DNA of 64,000 nt, taken from Dimorphilus gyrociliatus. Taxonomy: Eukaryota > Annelida > Polychaeta > Dinophilidae. Below, one piece after another: positions 46,715 through 57,883 of this stretch. Position numbers and translations under genes: made by a program. Numbering within the stretch: position 1 is the first letter of the stretch; every line of letters begins with the position of its first letter. Location of the stretch: the NCBI GenBank assembly GCA_904063045.1, contig CAJFCJ010000006.1, positions 4,852,408-4,916,407 of the forward strand. Reading direction: 5' to 3'. Under the pieces are notes generated by a model. That model was given only the letters and a program-made list of their open reading frames with translations, was not told the DNA's origin and did no database searches.

Positions 46715-47381
46715 TTACCAAGGACGCCAAACCCTTTCATTCTCAATATTCTCTTTATTCTCTTCGTTTCCGTATGAAAGTTTCCTTTTTGTATTTCGAA
46801 TATCCGATAGAGGTGGCCGATAGTTTGCGTTATAAACTTGTCCATAAGGCTGACAATTCACGTACATATGCCTTCTCACTATTATTTAAAGAAAAAAAAT
46901 TAATTATTAATATTACTCCTTATAGGCCTAATAAAGACAAAATTAGTAATTAAAAAGTTACTATTTACAGTGATTTTATATTAAATTATTGAAATTCAAA
47001 TAAATTAATTACTGTCGTTGAATGGAAAGCAATAACTTAGTGGAAATCTAATCAATTCACTTATCAAGATCGATAATCTTATTGAGAGTTTACAACCAAT
47101 GCAACATATTGGTTCTGATCTTAAGCTATGATAAGTAGGTGAAGAATAAGTAAATGAATGTTACCTTCCATATCTTTTGATATTCTCTTTACGTAGCCAG
47201 TTAAATGTTGAACAGCTAATTCTAATATTTCAGCTTTTTCCATTGTTTCTTGGTCTTCGGGTCTTTGGCCTGCGGCAGTTAAAACTAATTTCCTTATCTG
47301 CTCTAAACAATTATTGATCCTCTCGCGCCTTCTCTTCTCTACGGCGGTTTTTACTAGCTTCCTTCTCGTTTGCCTGTCCAT
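46715..47381 (-). CDS. Short Hes-like bHLH repressor with WRPW tail and no Orange domain
   Basis: Hes proteins are Notch-pathway repressors that recruit Groucho/TLE through a C-terminal WRPW. Two exons: 47381-47166 and about 46870-46715. Exon 1 encodes a bHLH: KTAVEKRRRERINNCLEQIR, loop, AEILELAVQHLTGYVK. Exon 2 gives VRRHMYVNCQPYGQVYNANY and ends NERVWRPW and stop. The splice (acceptor AATAATAG) keeps frame. The protein is only about 124 residues. There is no room for an Orange domain, and the Hes-diagnostic Pro in the basic region (KPxxEKRRR) is Thr (KTAVEKRRR). It may be a fast-evolving Hes paralogue with altered DNA preference (inference). Confidence 0.88.
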
Positions 47382-47414
47382 CCTTGAATGATCAACTCGT
47401 GTTCAGCACCCGCC

Positions 47415-47421
47415 TTATAAA
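47415..47421 (-). promoter_or_regulatory. TATA-like box of the Hes gene
   Basis: On the reverse strand TTTATAAGG lies about 35 bases upstream of the start codon. An initiator-like TCATTCA sits just before the ATG, implying a very short leader. Confidence 0.45.
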
Positions 47422-48030
47422 CCCTCCTCGGCTCTGTTTGATCAACAGACCGCGTCATCTGCCTATAATTAGCAGAATGGTCACTAAGTAAGAGGTTAGA
47501 ATGTAGAAAGTTTCCTGTTGGCCGCTGGTTATGTCATGGTTACGTCACAGCAGTGTAGCGCCTCCCGCCCACGTTTTCAAGTCAATTACCAGGTGCCTGG
47601 AAAATCTTTGAAGTATTAAACTTTCGAAAAAGAGCTAAAATCCGACTTTCAGGTATTAAGGATATACAATCTTTAAAGTACCAACTTTCTAACCAAGCAC
47701 GGGTGATGTTCACTTAGTTCAAGTAGTCTTACTAATTGGTTATATAAAGTATTATCCGGTTTTGCTAAAATTTTACTCATGTTAAAGAAAAGCCTCCAAT
47801 CTATCATACCAATAAAGTACAGGGAAGGAAGGGGTGGAAGGCGATAGCGAAGGAGGAAAAGAGGGGGAGAGGAGAAGACCTAATTTTGTTTCGAAGTGTT
47901 TGTTCGTGTGCGAAAATTTCTCTCTCAATTCCCTTTCGAATTAATTAAGGTCCTATTGATTAAGTACAAAAACGGAAGATTCCGAAAAAAGACCGTCCTT
48001 AAATGCTTATATATAATTTAATCAAGATCG

Positions 48031-48094
48031 CCCTAGGCGTCGAACGCCCACGAGAAACATCTAAGGCGGTAAGGCGTCAAACGCCCCTAGCGCC
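48031..48094. repeat. Pair of GGCGT-CRA-ACGCC palindromes
   Basis: GGCGTCGAACGCC (about 48036-48048) and GGCGTCAAACGCC (about 48073-48085) each have 5-base inverted arms around a 3-base centre. They lie in a locally GC-rich patch that also has further ACGCC words (for example AGACGCC near 48135 and TGACGCC near 48165). Confidence 0.6.
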
Positions 48095-49486
48095 GTTCAA
48101 TCAGGGACCGATTGTTTACCGGAAACGATCAGAAGACGCCAGCAGTTTGACAACACTCCCAATTGACGCCCGTCGTCTTCTCTGCACGTTCTATCAAAGC
48201 ACTCCCCATACACTGGTGTTAAAGTTGCCACACCGAATTTGTTTTATTAATATGTTACCATAAGAGACTTTCTAAAAGGTGCATAATCAACTTTTAATAC
48301 CCATAAAAAAAAGGTGTATAAATTTGTCGACTTAATAGATTCGAACATCATATTACGTAATATTAGAGGGAGAAAATCCCTAAAAAATTAGGGTCTTAAT
48401 GCTTCTAGGATAACAAAATGATTATTGTATCGAGTTTTACTTAGCTTTTACTAAAATTCTATTCATTTTCGGCTTAAGACACAAGAAAGAAAAAATCATT
48501 CTTTGATGTTAACTTGTTAATAATTTACTATTGTTGTTTAATTACTATGCAAGAATAAGGCGGTAAATTAACCCCCTACAAATAAAGTTTCCTAAACAAC
48601 TTAAATCGTTTTTAATTTACCTCGAGGAATAGAGAATTACCTTGAAAGAAGTTGCGATAAATATCAATAATCTAATTGATAATTACTTAAATTTTAATGA
48701 CCCCTATAAACTATTTGATACAATATCCTGTATAAACTAAAAAGAAAGCCCTTATTACGCAATCGGGAAAGAAAGATTAACTCTTTATATCATCTATAAT
48801 ACGTACTTTGCGTGCTTACTTTCTTTTCTTGTCTCTGTCTCTCTCTTCTCTTTCTCTCTTTCTTTCTCCCTTCCACTCTATCTCTATATCTAAAGTCTAC
48901 TCTAAAACTTAAAGATAAGATTAAAGTGGACGAAATCCTCTTAATATCTTTATATATTACCATTGTTCTCTCAAGCGTTACCAATAGTAAAACCTAGAAA
49001 CGGCAAAACTCCCTAACATAGTTATAAACATACATAAAGAGGAGAGAATTTAGTGCGAATGGGCTCATTGATGACGTAAGAACTTAGGAAGTTGGAAATT
49101 ATAAGGAAAATTTGAGGGCGGTCGTCATTGGAAAATTACAAAGTTGTCAATTTGTGGAAAAACAAGAACCTTAAAAGAATTCTTTAAATACTATTATTAT
49201 AATATAAGTTGTATAACACACTTATCGTATAAAAAGACCTAAGGGAAAGAAATTTGTATTTTATTTTGTAGGTGTATTCTTAAATCTTGAATAAATTGAA
49301 GCTTTTATTCAAAGATAAAGACTTTTCAATGCTATTCTTATTTTTTACTTTCTTCGTAAAATAGCAAGACAGAAAATCTTGGTTGTTCTTATATTTAATA
49401 CGCTTAGGACAATTACACCTAGATCCCAAATGTAAAGTCGTAACGAACAATAAGATCTTAAATGCTGAAAGAACATTGGCAAAAGT

Positions 49487-49489
<3 letters not shown>

Positions 49490-49526
<37 letters not shown>
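49490..49526. repeat. (GA)n microsatellite
   Basis: An uninterrupted GA run. Confidence 0.9.
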
Positions 49527-49529
<3 letters not shown>

Positions 49530-50580
49530 TGCACCTAAAACGTTCTTATCCCTCTTATGTTTGCACACGTATTAATGATTGATAATCTTTTAACTAATTA
49601 AAATATAGTAGGCTATGAATCAAAGAACTCTTTTAAGTACTCAGAAGGGGTAGAAAGAAAAAGGGAGAAAGATAGAGGGAGAGTAGTAGTAGTAGTAAGG
49701 GAATTTATATTCGACTACCTTACATATAGATTTATAAGGGACCTTGTAAAAGTAATGTGGTAATTTATCATGAAAAAAAAAACGATACTATTCGGTTGCG
49801 AAGATGAATTTTTCTCTTCTTTTTCCCTGCCTCTGTTAATATACGTACATTGATAGTTTTTGTGTTGTATAATATATGTCAATGAAAAAGGAAAACAAGT
49901 GCAACAATTGGAGGATTGCGACAAATTTAGCTGATTGACTAAAAGACAAATTTTTCTATCATTTCCGCCACTTGCAAACACCAATTGAAGTAGAGTTTAA
50001 TCGATCATTCTATTACTTATGGTTCACTACTTTATGATCTCGATATTGGATGATAAAATATCTTTCGCATATCAAAGACCGAAAGACCGAGTTAAGACGT
50101 TGTTTTATTTATTTGAATGTATTATATAGGATAATATAAAGGGTAATTATGTCTGATATGGTAATAAGATGTAATTAGGTCTAAAAAGAGCCCTTAATAA
50201 TTAACTGATGCTGTTCGTGGAAATTTGTTTCAAAACACCCAAATGACTTTCAGTACCATTAAAAAATTTACTTATCGAATACAACTAGTATTTTCGGTTA
50301 ATTACTTCATAATAAACTAATGTAGATAGGTTTGTCTTTAAGGGTTGAAGAAGAGATTTTCCTGTCTTAATGTAGATTTATTCAAGTCTTGCATCAAATA
50401 TCAACTTTTTAAAAAGCCACATCTAATTTAAATCGTTTCCTATAGAACTTGGAGATGTCTCTACCGTATGAACTATTTAATAAAACGGCCTAAATGGTAG
50501 TGATGTCATTCTTTTTCATTCAAATAGTTTATGTAAAAATAAAGAAATTCAAGTTTAGTTGAAAAGAATTAAGTAAAAAT

Positions 50581-50855
50581 ATGCGCGTACTCATAGAAAA
50601 CCTAAAAGAGTTTTGCAGGAGAGTAAGATGTCAAAAATGCGGTAAATGGACTTGGACAGGTTTATATTGATTTTCTAAACTGAACCTAGGTATATTGTTT
50701 ACATATTATATATTTCTGTCTAATTGTTTGAAGGTTGCGGTCAGCATGTACAGCAAGTAATGAATGGTATTTCGCCGTCTGACATATGTCATTGTAAGAA
50801 GAATGAATCGACTAGTAAGCCGTTTCAACAACCTTACTACTACTGCAGATATTAA
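50581..50855 (+). CDS. Tiny zinc-binding protein (CxxC...GCGxHV...CxC family)
   Basis: Two exons, 50581-50659 and 50734-50855, join in frame to give 66 residues. The core reads CQKCGKWTWTGCGQHVQQVM, then NGISPSDICHCKKN. I recall the layout C-x2-C-G-x-x-T-W-x-G-C-G-x-H-V ... P-x(4)-C-x-C from very small, uncharacterised proteins in bacteria, plants and animals. The four or more Cys plus the His would bind one zinc ion. The splice sites are good (CAG|GTTTAT; TTGAAG|GT) and the family motif spans the junction, which supports the gene. It was found by reading the splice rather than from a long frame. Function is unknown. It is convergent with RPL32. Confidence 0.65.
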
Positions 50856-51007
50856 GAAAACGTGGTCAATTAGTTTTGGTTCTGTTTTCAATCTATAATT
50901 AATAATCAATCTCGGTATCATCATAATAATAAAATGAAAGGAATTCTTAATATTTTCATCACAATTATTATTGTATTTCTAATCTGCTTACAGAAATGTG
51001 AAGAAAA

Positions 51008-51412
51008 TTATTCGTTTTCTTCGGTACGCAAGCGAGCGTGCCCGTTTGTCAACTTGATGTTTAGTTGTTGGGCTCTGTCGACGATGGCTTTTCTCTTCCT
51101 TGAAGAGACTGCGTGGCCAATTTCTCCGGCGTAGACGCGGTTTTGCATCAACAACAATTCCAAATCTTTCACGTTGTTGACAAGGAATTTCTTGAAGCCG
51201 TTGGGCATAACGTGACGTGATTTTGCGCTCGAGCCATAACCAACATTGGGCATCAAGAATTGACCCTTAAATCGGCGACGAACTCTGTTGTCGATACCTT
51301 TCGGCTTTCTCCAGCTCTTCTTTATTTTATCATATCTATCCGATTGGTGGCGAATAAACTTCTTTGTTCGCTTCTTAGACTCTTGGCGCTTTCTAAGTGG
51401 TCGTATCGCCAT
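51008..51412 (-). CDS. RPL32: Ribosomal protein L32 (eL32)
   Basis: A large-subunit ribosomal protein of 134 residues, full length: [59 protein letters not shown] and [20 protein letters not shown]. The coding region is one exon. An acceptor (ATCTTCAG) lies 4-5 bases before the ATG, so a noncoding first exon further right is likely, as is common in ribosomal protein genes. Codon use is GC-richer than in the neighbours, consistent with high expression. Confidence 0.98.
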   Translation of the reverse strand: MAIRPLRKRQESKKRTKKFIRHQSDRYDKIKKSWRKPKGIDNRVRRRFKGQFLMPNVGYGSSAKSRHVMPNGFKKFLVNNVKDLELLLMQNRVYAGEIGHAVSSRKRKAIVDRAQQLNIKLTNGHARLRTEENE

Positions 51413-51899
51413 TGTTCTGAAGATATTAATTAAATTATTAAAACGATTTTAAAGAAAAAATTTTCATATGAGTGTTTATATAACAATATGGCGACTTTTA
51501 GCCTGGAACGATAATAGCGAAACTTGGTGATATAGATTATTTCAATGATTAAATTTTCATTATTTTACACCATTAGGAATCTTTGTTATCTTATTTAAAG
51601 AACACAGGTAAATTTATTCTACTATAATGACTAAAATATACAAATTTCTTTAATAACTTACACAAAAAGTTGCACACGCTTCTTATAGGCAAAAAAGGAA
51701 GGATCCTACCAGTTTTCGTAGAGCCTCTGCCATTACGACGCTTACCCCATCTACAGTTTATTTCAGCACTAATTCCCCTAACGGCTCTAGTTGTGTCGAA
51801 ATAATTCAAAGTCAGCTACATTAAGTACAATCAATTAAGAATTTATTTGGTTAAAATCATACAAAAAAGGCCTCTTAAACGAATAAAGACTTTTAAAGA
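51413..51899. other. RPL32 leader and EDRF1 3' flank
   Basis: This probably contains the RPL32 5' UTR exon, intron and promoter. A 72-codon minus-strand frame (51591-51809) has no similarity that I recognise. Confidence 0.45.
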
Positions 51900-54800
51900 T
51901 CAATCAAAACTTGGTAAATCTATTTTAGCTGATTCTGAAAGTTCTTTAATAGCATTTAAACAATTTTTCATCTGCTCGCACCTTTCTATCACTTTGTCAT
52001 ACTGCTGTGAAGTTGATTTTAAGGCTTGTTTATATAGCTTTTTATAAAATTCAATAATTTCTATAGTTGGTACGTTTTTTCCCTTAACCGATGAATTAAT
52101 TTGAACGATCGCTAACAAAGTCGCCAGTAGTCGGCTTCGCAATATAGCTTCCAGCTTCAATACTTCATTCTCATCTATATTTATTGCTTGTTGAATATTG
52201 GAAGAATTTAATATCTGACTATCGTTGAGTTGTTGACTTATTATTTGCAGTGGTTCAATAGCGTATAAACACAGGGATAGTCCTGTTTTCAAAGTATTGA
52301 ACTTGGTTGAATATTCCGTTTGGTCTAAAAATTAAATTATTCAACATAATTATAATCAGAGAAAGAAAGAAAGAGAAAAATAATTAATTAACTACTTTTT
52401 AATGTATATTCACAAAAAGCTATTCTCTCAAGAATTATTCGTATGCATTCCGTTGAGCTTTCAAGTTCTTTAAAGATTCTTAATGCCGAATTATAATGAT
52501 AATTTAAATTACTCTTTAATTTCTTTTGCCTTGAAGCATTACGAGACTGCAAAAGTTATTAAAAAAATTATTTTTTTATTTTATACTGCCCTAATTAAAA
52601 ATGAAATTGAAAATACCTGATTACGTAATGTGTTATGATATAGAGAAGCAAGACGATGATGGATAGTAGCTTCTCTATATTGGCAAGTTGGAAATTTAGC
52701 TGAATTTGGTTCTACTTTACAGTTTTCTAGAGCTAAAAGTAGATAGTTTGTGACTTTTTCTTCGATCTAAATGACATCCCAAGTGAATAGAGTATTTAGA
52801 TATAAGTATACTTTATTCGATTCCCTCCTTACCTGCTCTTCGGCCATTACACTCACTGGAGGATGGTCCTGCATCAGTGTTCCTAATGAGAAATAAGTAG
52901 AACTTAAATTCCAGCGTATATTATCCATAAACTGAATATTTTCAAAGTCTTTTGCATTCTCCAAAAGTTGAAGTGACTTTTGGAAATGATCAGCAGCCTA
53001 TGTATTAGAGTATTTTTATAATAATTATACATAATTGCTGGAATAAATCATACACATACCATTCTGAAATATTTCCCCTCTGCAGTACTAAATTCACCCC
53101 TTTCAGAATGAAAACGATTATGAGCTTCAGCGCATAATCTAAGAATAGTTCCAATATTATTGTGCAATATACTTTTATTTAGAAAGTCTTCGGCTGCCAG
53201 CCAAGTGGGAATAGATTATAATTAGTAAATATTTTACAGTAATATACTTCTTTAATTAGTATATTTTATAAATTATATACCTTGAAAAGATTTTAGCCCT
53301 CTTTCGAAGCAGTCAATAGCTTGATTAGCGAATTTTCTAAATCTATTTTCCTGATCAACATCTTCGTAAGATTTTCTTGAATTATACATGAATAGCATGC
53401 CTAATTCATTCCAAACGTTTCCTGCTCTTTTCATTAAGTCGTGATCGCTAAAAGATTGTCTTTTTTGAACGAGTAATTTAAGAGCTGTTTGGTAGCATTC
53501 AGCTGCGTGCACTAACATATCTTCATTATCCAATCTTTTAAATGTTTCATTGATCCAATCGTACTCTTTGAGTGAAACGTTTTCAATTAATTACTAGGTA
53601 ATGAACTTATGAATAAGACATTAAGTTACCGAATTCCTTTTCTGCCAATGATTCTGAACATGAATCTGTAATAATATTTCCAGCTATTTCATCAATGTCG
53701 GTGGCATGAATTGTTGTCTTAAGTAGACGGTCGATATTTTCTCCATCCCTAACTAATCTCTCCACTGTCACAAGAGTATCACCAAGAATGCCCAAACAAA
53801 TTGCTTTACTCGATTGGGTTCTAGGAATATTTTTCTCCGGCAGCGACAGCAAATTACACGATTCTAGGAAAGATAATATTTGATAGTATTTAATAAAGAA
53901 AATTTACTTTAGGCAAGAATATTATAAATGCAATTACCGAAACAAAAGACAGCTTTCTTAACAAAAACCAAAGTATCACCATAATTTTTCTCTTCCATTG
54001 TAAAATAAGCTAAATCAGTGTAACATTCACCACTTTTGGCTAAAAGTAAATTCCTTAATTCTCGATGCCAGTTAAACTGAGAAGAGTCTGCAAATTTTCA
54101 CAAGTAAAAATATACCACAATTATATATAATAATATATAGAAAAGTAAAAAAAATTATGAAAGGAAAAAAACTATTACGTTTAACAAGCGACTCGCTATT
54201 AGTGTTTTTTACACTGAGTGGCTTATAGTGTAAGGGTATGGCCTGTGACGGATTACAGTGAGCTTGTTCTTCGACAGTATGCTTTTCAGTTCTTCTGATT
54301 TTTTCCAAGCTAGATCTAATTGACTTTAATGCCAGGACAATGTGCTCAAGGCCTTTAGCGCATTTCTCTTTAAGATCACTCGGTAGACGCTTGTATTGTT
54401 CTCCCTATCAAGTAAAATTATGTAAATATTATGTTATTCTTTGAGGTAAAATTACCTGACGGACTGAACTCTCAGCCCATTGTGAAATACGATAGTCAGG
54501 TGAAAGGAGTTGTTTGACATTTATAGAATTAAAATTATCGCCACTTTCTGGAATAGTATCTTTATCATCTTCATCATCTTCAAAAATCTGTGAGTCACTA
54601 TCATCACTTTCCCCCTCTTCGTCATCCCTAGTGTATAAGTCCGCCAGTAGATAGTGTGCTGAGGTTATTATTCTCTTATGTTCCTCTTCGTCAATAAGTT
54701 TAATACAGTTATTTAATAAAGTTCGAACAGTTTTTGCTTTCTTTTTGCCTTCAGTTTGCATCATTTTTTGAGCCACTCTATAAAGTAACAATCCAACTGG

Positions 54801-56464
54801 ACCGGTAAAAGGATTAGCACTATCAGAAAATTCTTGGCTTGTTGGTTCATCGTTATATAAAGAAGTTAAATCATACAATTTCACATAGTCATCCGTTTCG
54901 CCTGTTTAATAGGAAAAATTTTATTTAATAATCATCGATTGGTTAAACATACAATTGAAACTCAACCTTTAAATAACCAATAAGTATGTCCCTCCTTTGT
55001 AGCATTTGTTTTCAGGAACATTAATATATTTTGAGCAATATTTTTTATCACTTGGGGCCTAAATCTAGAGTTTTCTAAATTAGGTATTTCTTCAGTTTTA
55101 TATAAAGTATATTCTTGAACCATCCCGTTCAAATGATAGCACATGGCAAGTTCTGGAACATTGCACATGAGATTATCGAGCCAATAGTCTATACCGGTCA
55201 GAACATTGATAGGCTTCTCGGTGTCTCTGAGCCTGAGGCTGACACAAGGATGGTTTAGGTCTCCAAAAATAGGTAAGTCTGTTCCAATTAGCATTGTTAA
55301 ATCTTCAAACGACCAAACACAAGTTCTTTGATATTCTTTCTCAGGTTTATGTCCCTTGATTATTTGCAAAAAGAGGATAAAAACTACAAGCCCTAAAAAA
55401 GAAGAAAACTTGTATGAAAATATCTTACCGGGGGAAATATGTCAAGAAGAGAGTATAAATTGTTTGGTGCTTGTAAATCAGTACATTCTGGGGTCTCTTC
55501 CGGTTTTTCATCACGTGCCTCAGGAAGGCTTTGGAAATGAGTATTTATTTTACCATTAGGTATACTTCTAATAAACTGTTTTTATTCAATAGCCTACCTA
55601 TAATATAAAAATTTAGAAAACATGTTACGGTCTTGTAAATAGTCTCTACTCTTATTTTTCTTTGTTGAAAATTCCATCTGACTTTGAATAGTTTCTAAAT
55701 AAAATTTTCTTAGCCATTCCCAATCATCCTAAAAAGTGTAGAGTTGTTCTTTAAAAGTAAAATCTAATGGTGCCTCTTATATCTGTTTAACAACCTGCTG
55801 TTTTCTAAGTAAATGCCTATGAATATCAAATTCATCTATTAGAACGGTTCTACCAATTTTATGAACAATCATGGACACAGGAGCTTTACTATAAGGCATT
55901 TTTAGCAATTGTTTAATATTCTGTAAGTAAAATTTAATAAATGAAGTAATATTGGGATATTTGTAAAAGTAATAGCATTAAGATTACATACTTCAGAATC
56001 AGTTATTATGTCAATTTCTCCAACACATTCTGGAAATGTGTGAGCCATTTGGAAGCTTGTAAATAAGTGATTGGTCTTCAGGGAGACATCCCGCACGAAA
56101 CTTTCATATTTCGAAGATGCTCTAAGCCAATTTTTTGGAGCCTTATTTAGGTTGGTGTTGAATTGTAACCTCTGTTCAGATGTAGGGAAAAGAAATTCAT
56201 GTTGCTTATCACTAATGCTATTTCAATACTAACATTAAATTCGCTTAGAGGGGTGACAGATTCATATTTGACAATTGCCGACGATTTTACGTCATAGAGT
56301 TTACATAATTGGTTCTCAGCAGAAATTTGTTCATTGTTCTCTATTTTGATTTTATCAGAGGACCTGAACGCATCCGGTAGCTATAAAATTAGAAGCTATT
56401 GTATTTGAATGTCCTATTCTTCAAAAAGACTTACTGAGATATTCTTAACACTACTGTTTTCCAT
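51900..56464 (-). CDS. EDRF1: EDRF1, erythroid differentiation-related factor 1 homologue
   Basis: A large conserved animal/plant protein, implicated in globin gene regulation in mammals, with a helical, TPR-like C-terminal half. About 15 exons run from 56464 (MENSSVKNIS) to the stop at 51900 (SAKIDLPSFD). The hallmark is the exon at 55369-54970: CVWSFEDLTMLIGTDLPIFG, VSLRLRDTEKPINVLTGIDY, then KTEEIPNLENSRFRPQVIKN and the GHTYWLFKG end, nearly identical to vertebrate EDRF1. VKLYDLTSLYN and a region with VRTLLNNCIKLIDEEEHKRI follow. An acidic insert (about 54640-54560) and the helical repeats (for example FANQAIDCFERGLKSF) complete it. It is head-to-head with PRADC1, 209 bases between start codons. 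Confidence 0.93.
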
Positions 56465-56673
56465 TTCAAGCTCTTTGGACAATTTTCAGATATTTTAATG
56501 AGCTATTGATACTATATTATATAAATGATTTATTACGCTCTCTTTCGCGATTTGCTGCCAAAAATAAAAATTCTGCAAAAAGAAACATCTGGAAAGACAC
56601 TTAATTTGCAATAGTTAAAAAATTGTTGGAACACCACACCGTGTTAAAGGTGCCATGGCGCGATCAAAACAAT
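56465..56673. promoter_or_regulatory. Bidirectional promoter, EDRF1/PRADC1
   Basis: Only 209 bases separate the two start codons. There is no TATA box. A single shared promoter is the simplest reading. Confidence 0.6.
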
Positions 56674-57547
56674 ATGGCGTCCGATGTCACGTTGCTGGCA
56701 ATGAATTTTATTCGAATTTTCGTTATTTATACATTTGCAACTTTTATTGTTTTTTGTCGTAAGTAATCCATTTAATTTACTTTGGGTATGTCATACTTAT
56801 GGCTTTATTATTTTACGATGATAGACACAGGAGGTGATTTACACCTAGAATCTGTTTCAACTGGTGATACCAGTGCTGGAACTGTAAATTATTATTTTGA
56901 ATTGACTGATCCTCCAGAAATAGGATATATGTATAAGATTAGACAAGCAAGGGACTTTGGAGCCTCATTAGTAAGTGTATTTTTAAAATATTTTTGTTTG
57001 TATGCATCGAACGATTTTTCATTCATAGAATGAAACTTTATTAAATGTTGAGCTAATACCTTCAAACCCTATCCACGGCTGTTCCAAGTTGGAAAATGTG
57101 CGCTATGTAAAAAAAAATATAGCTTTAGTGGAAAGAGGGTAAGTTTATTTGTTTGATATTTTTAAAAATTTCAACTGACTGATATTAATATTTTAGAGGT
57201 TGCTCGTTTCTCTCAAAAACTATTAACGCTGAGATGGCTGGAGCTGTTGCAGTAATTATTATGGATAATGACCATTCGAACTACGATCGTTTTATTGATA
57301 TGATTCAAGATGAGACTAACCGCAGAACTATGCTTCCGGCATACTTTCTATTAGGAAAAGATGGGTACAGTAATTTAATTTTATTAGTCTTTTGGGAATA
57401 CAGATTGTTCTTCCTTTTCATTTCAGGATTATTATTAGAAGAACGTTAGAACAAAAGCATTTACACGGTGCTTTGATCAACATTCCGTTAAATCTTTCAT
57501 TAGTGCCTTTGCATAAACGGAGGCTTCCACCATGGACTATATGGTGA
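56674..57547 (+). CDS. PRADC1: PRADC1, protease-associated-domain secreted glycoprotein
   Basis: A small secreted protein consisting mostly of a PA domain; mouse knockouts show metabolic phenotypes. Five exons: 56674-56760, about 56832-56969, about 57029-57138, about 57197-57363 and about 57428-57547. The N-terminal hydrophobic segment (NFIRIFVIYTFATFIVFC) is a signal peptide; the Met before it is an alternative start. The PA domain runs from YYFELTDPPEIGYMYKIR through PSNPIHGCSKLENV, NIALVERGGCSFLSKTINAE and AVAVIIMDND. The end LPPWTIW and stop matches the family C-terminus LPPWTLW. It lacks protease residues, as expected. Confidence 0.94.
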
Positions 57548-57883
57548 TAATAGCAAAAAAAAAGAGGTTTTGGTGATAAACTTTAGAGATTTGCTCAGAA
57601 TACCGTTTTTTTTTTAAAAGCCGACTTCATCTTTTATCAGTAGGAAAATAAATTTGTAAACTGCAATAGTAAAAGAATGTTCTTTTTAAAAGCACAAAAA
57701 ATCACCTATATCGGTAAAAAATAAAAGTTGGAGAATTTTTGCAAACGATTATGAATTTGTACTTTAGATGCAAACATAAACGAAAATGTGTAAAGTCTGG
57801 CATTGTAATTCAAATTAATAAATCCTACATTTGAAATTTCGAAAAGCATATTCAATAGCACTTGAATGAATCTTTTTATGTAT
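57548..57883. other. Convergent 3' spacer, PRADC1/KCMF1
   Basis: 336 bases, AT-rich, with the two 3' ends. No gene is seen. Confidence 0.5.

Larger units (their letters stand above)
47382..50580. other. 3.2 kb gene-poor region upstream of Hes
   Basis: The largest gap in the window and a natural place for Hes enhancers. It contains a less AT-rich proximal segment (47400-47600), a purine run (47820-47880), a GC-rich patch with two small palindromes (48030-48200) and a GA microsatellite (49490-49526). No protein or RNA gene is supported. Confidence 0.5.

Noticed and set aside
48003-48263. 86-codon + strand frame over the GC-rich patch
   Set aside because: No similarity, no promoter or splice evidence, and unlikely composition; treated as non-coding with palindromes.
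51591-51809. 72-codon minus-strand frame between RPL32 and EDRF1
   Set aside because: No recognisable family and no clean splice partners; it may overlap the RPL32 5' leader or EDRF1 3' UTR.
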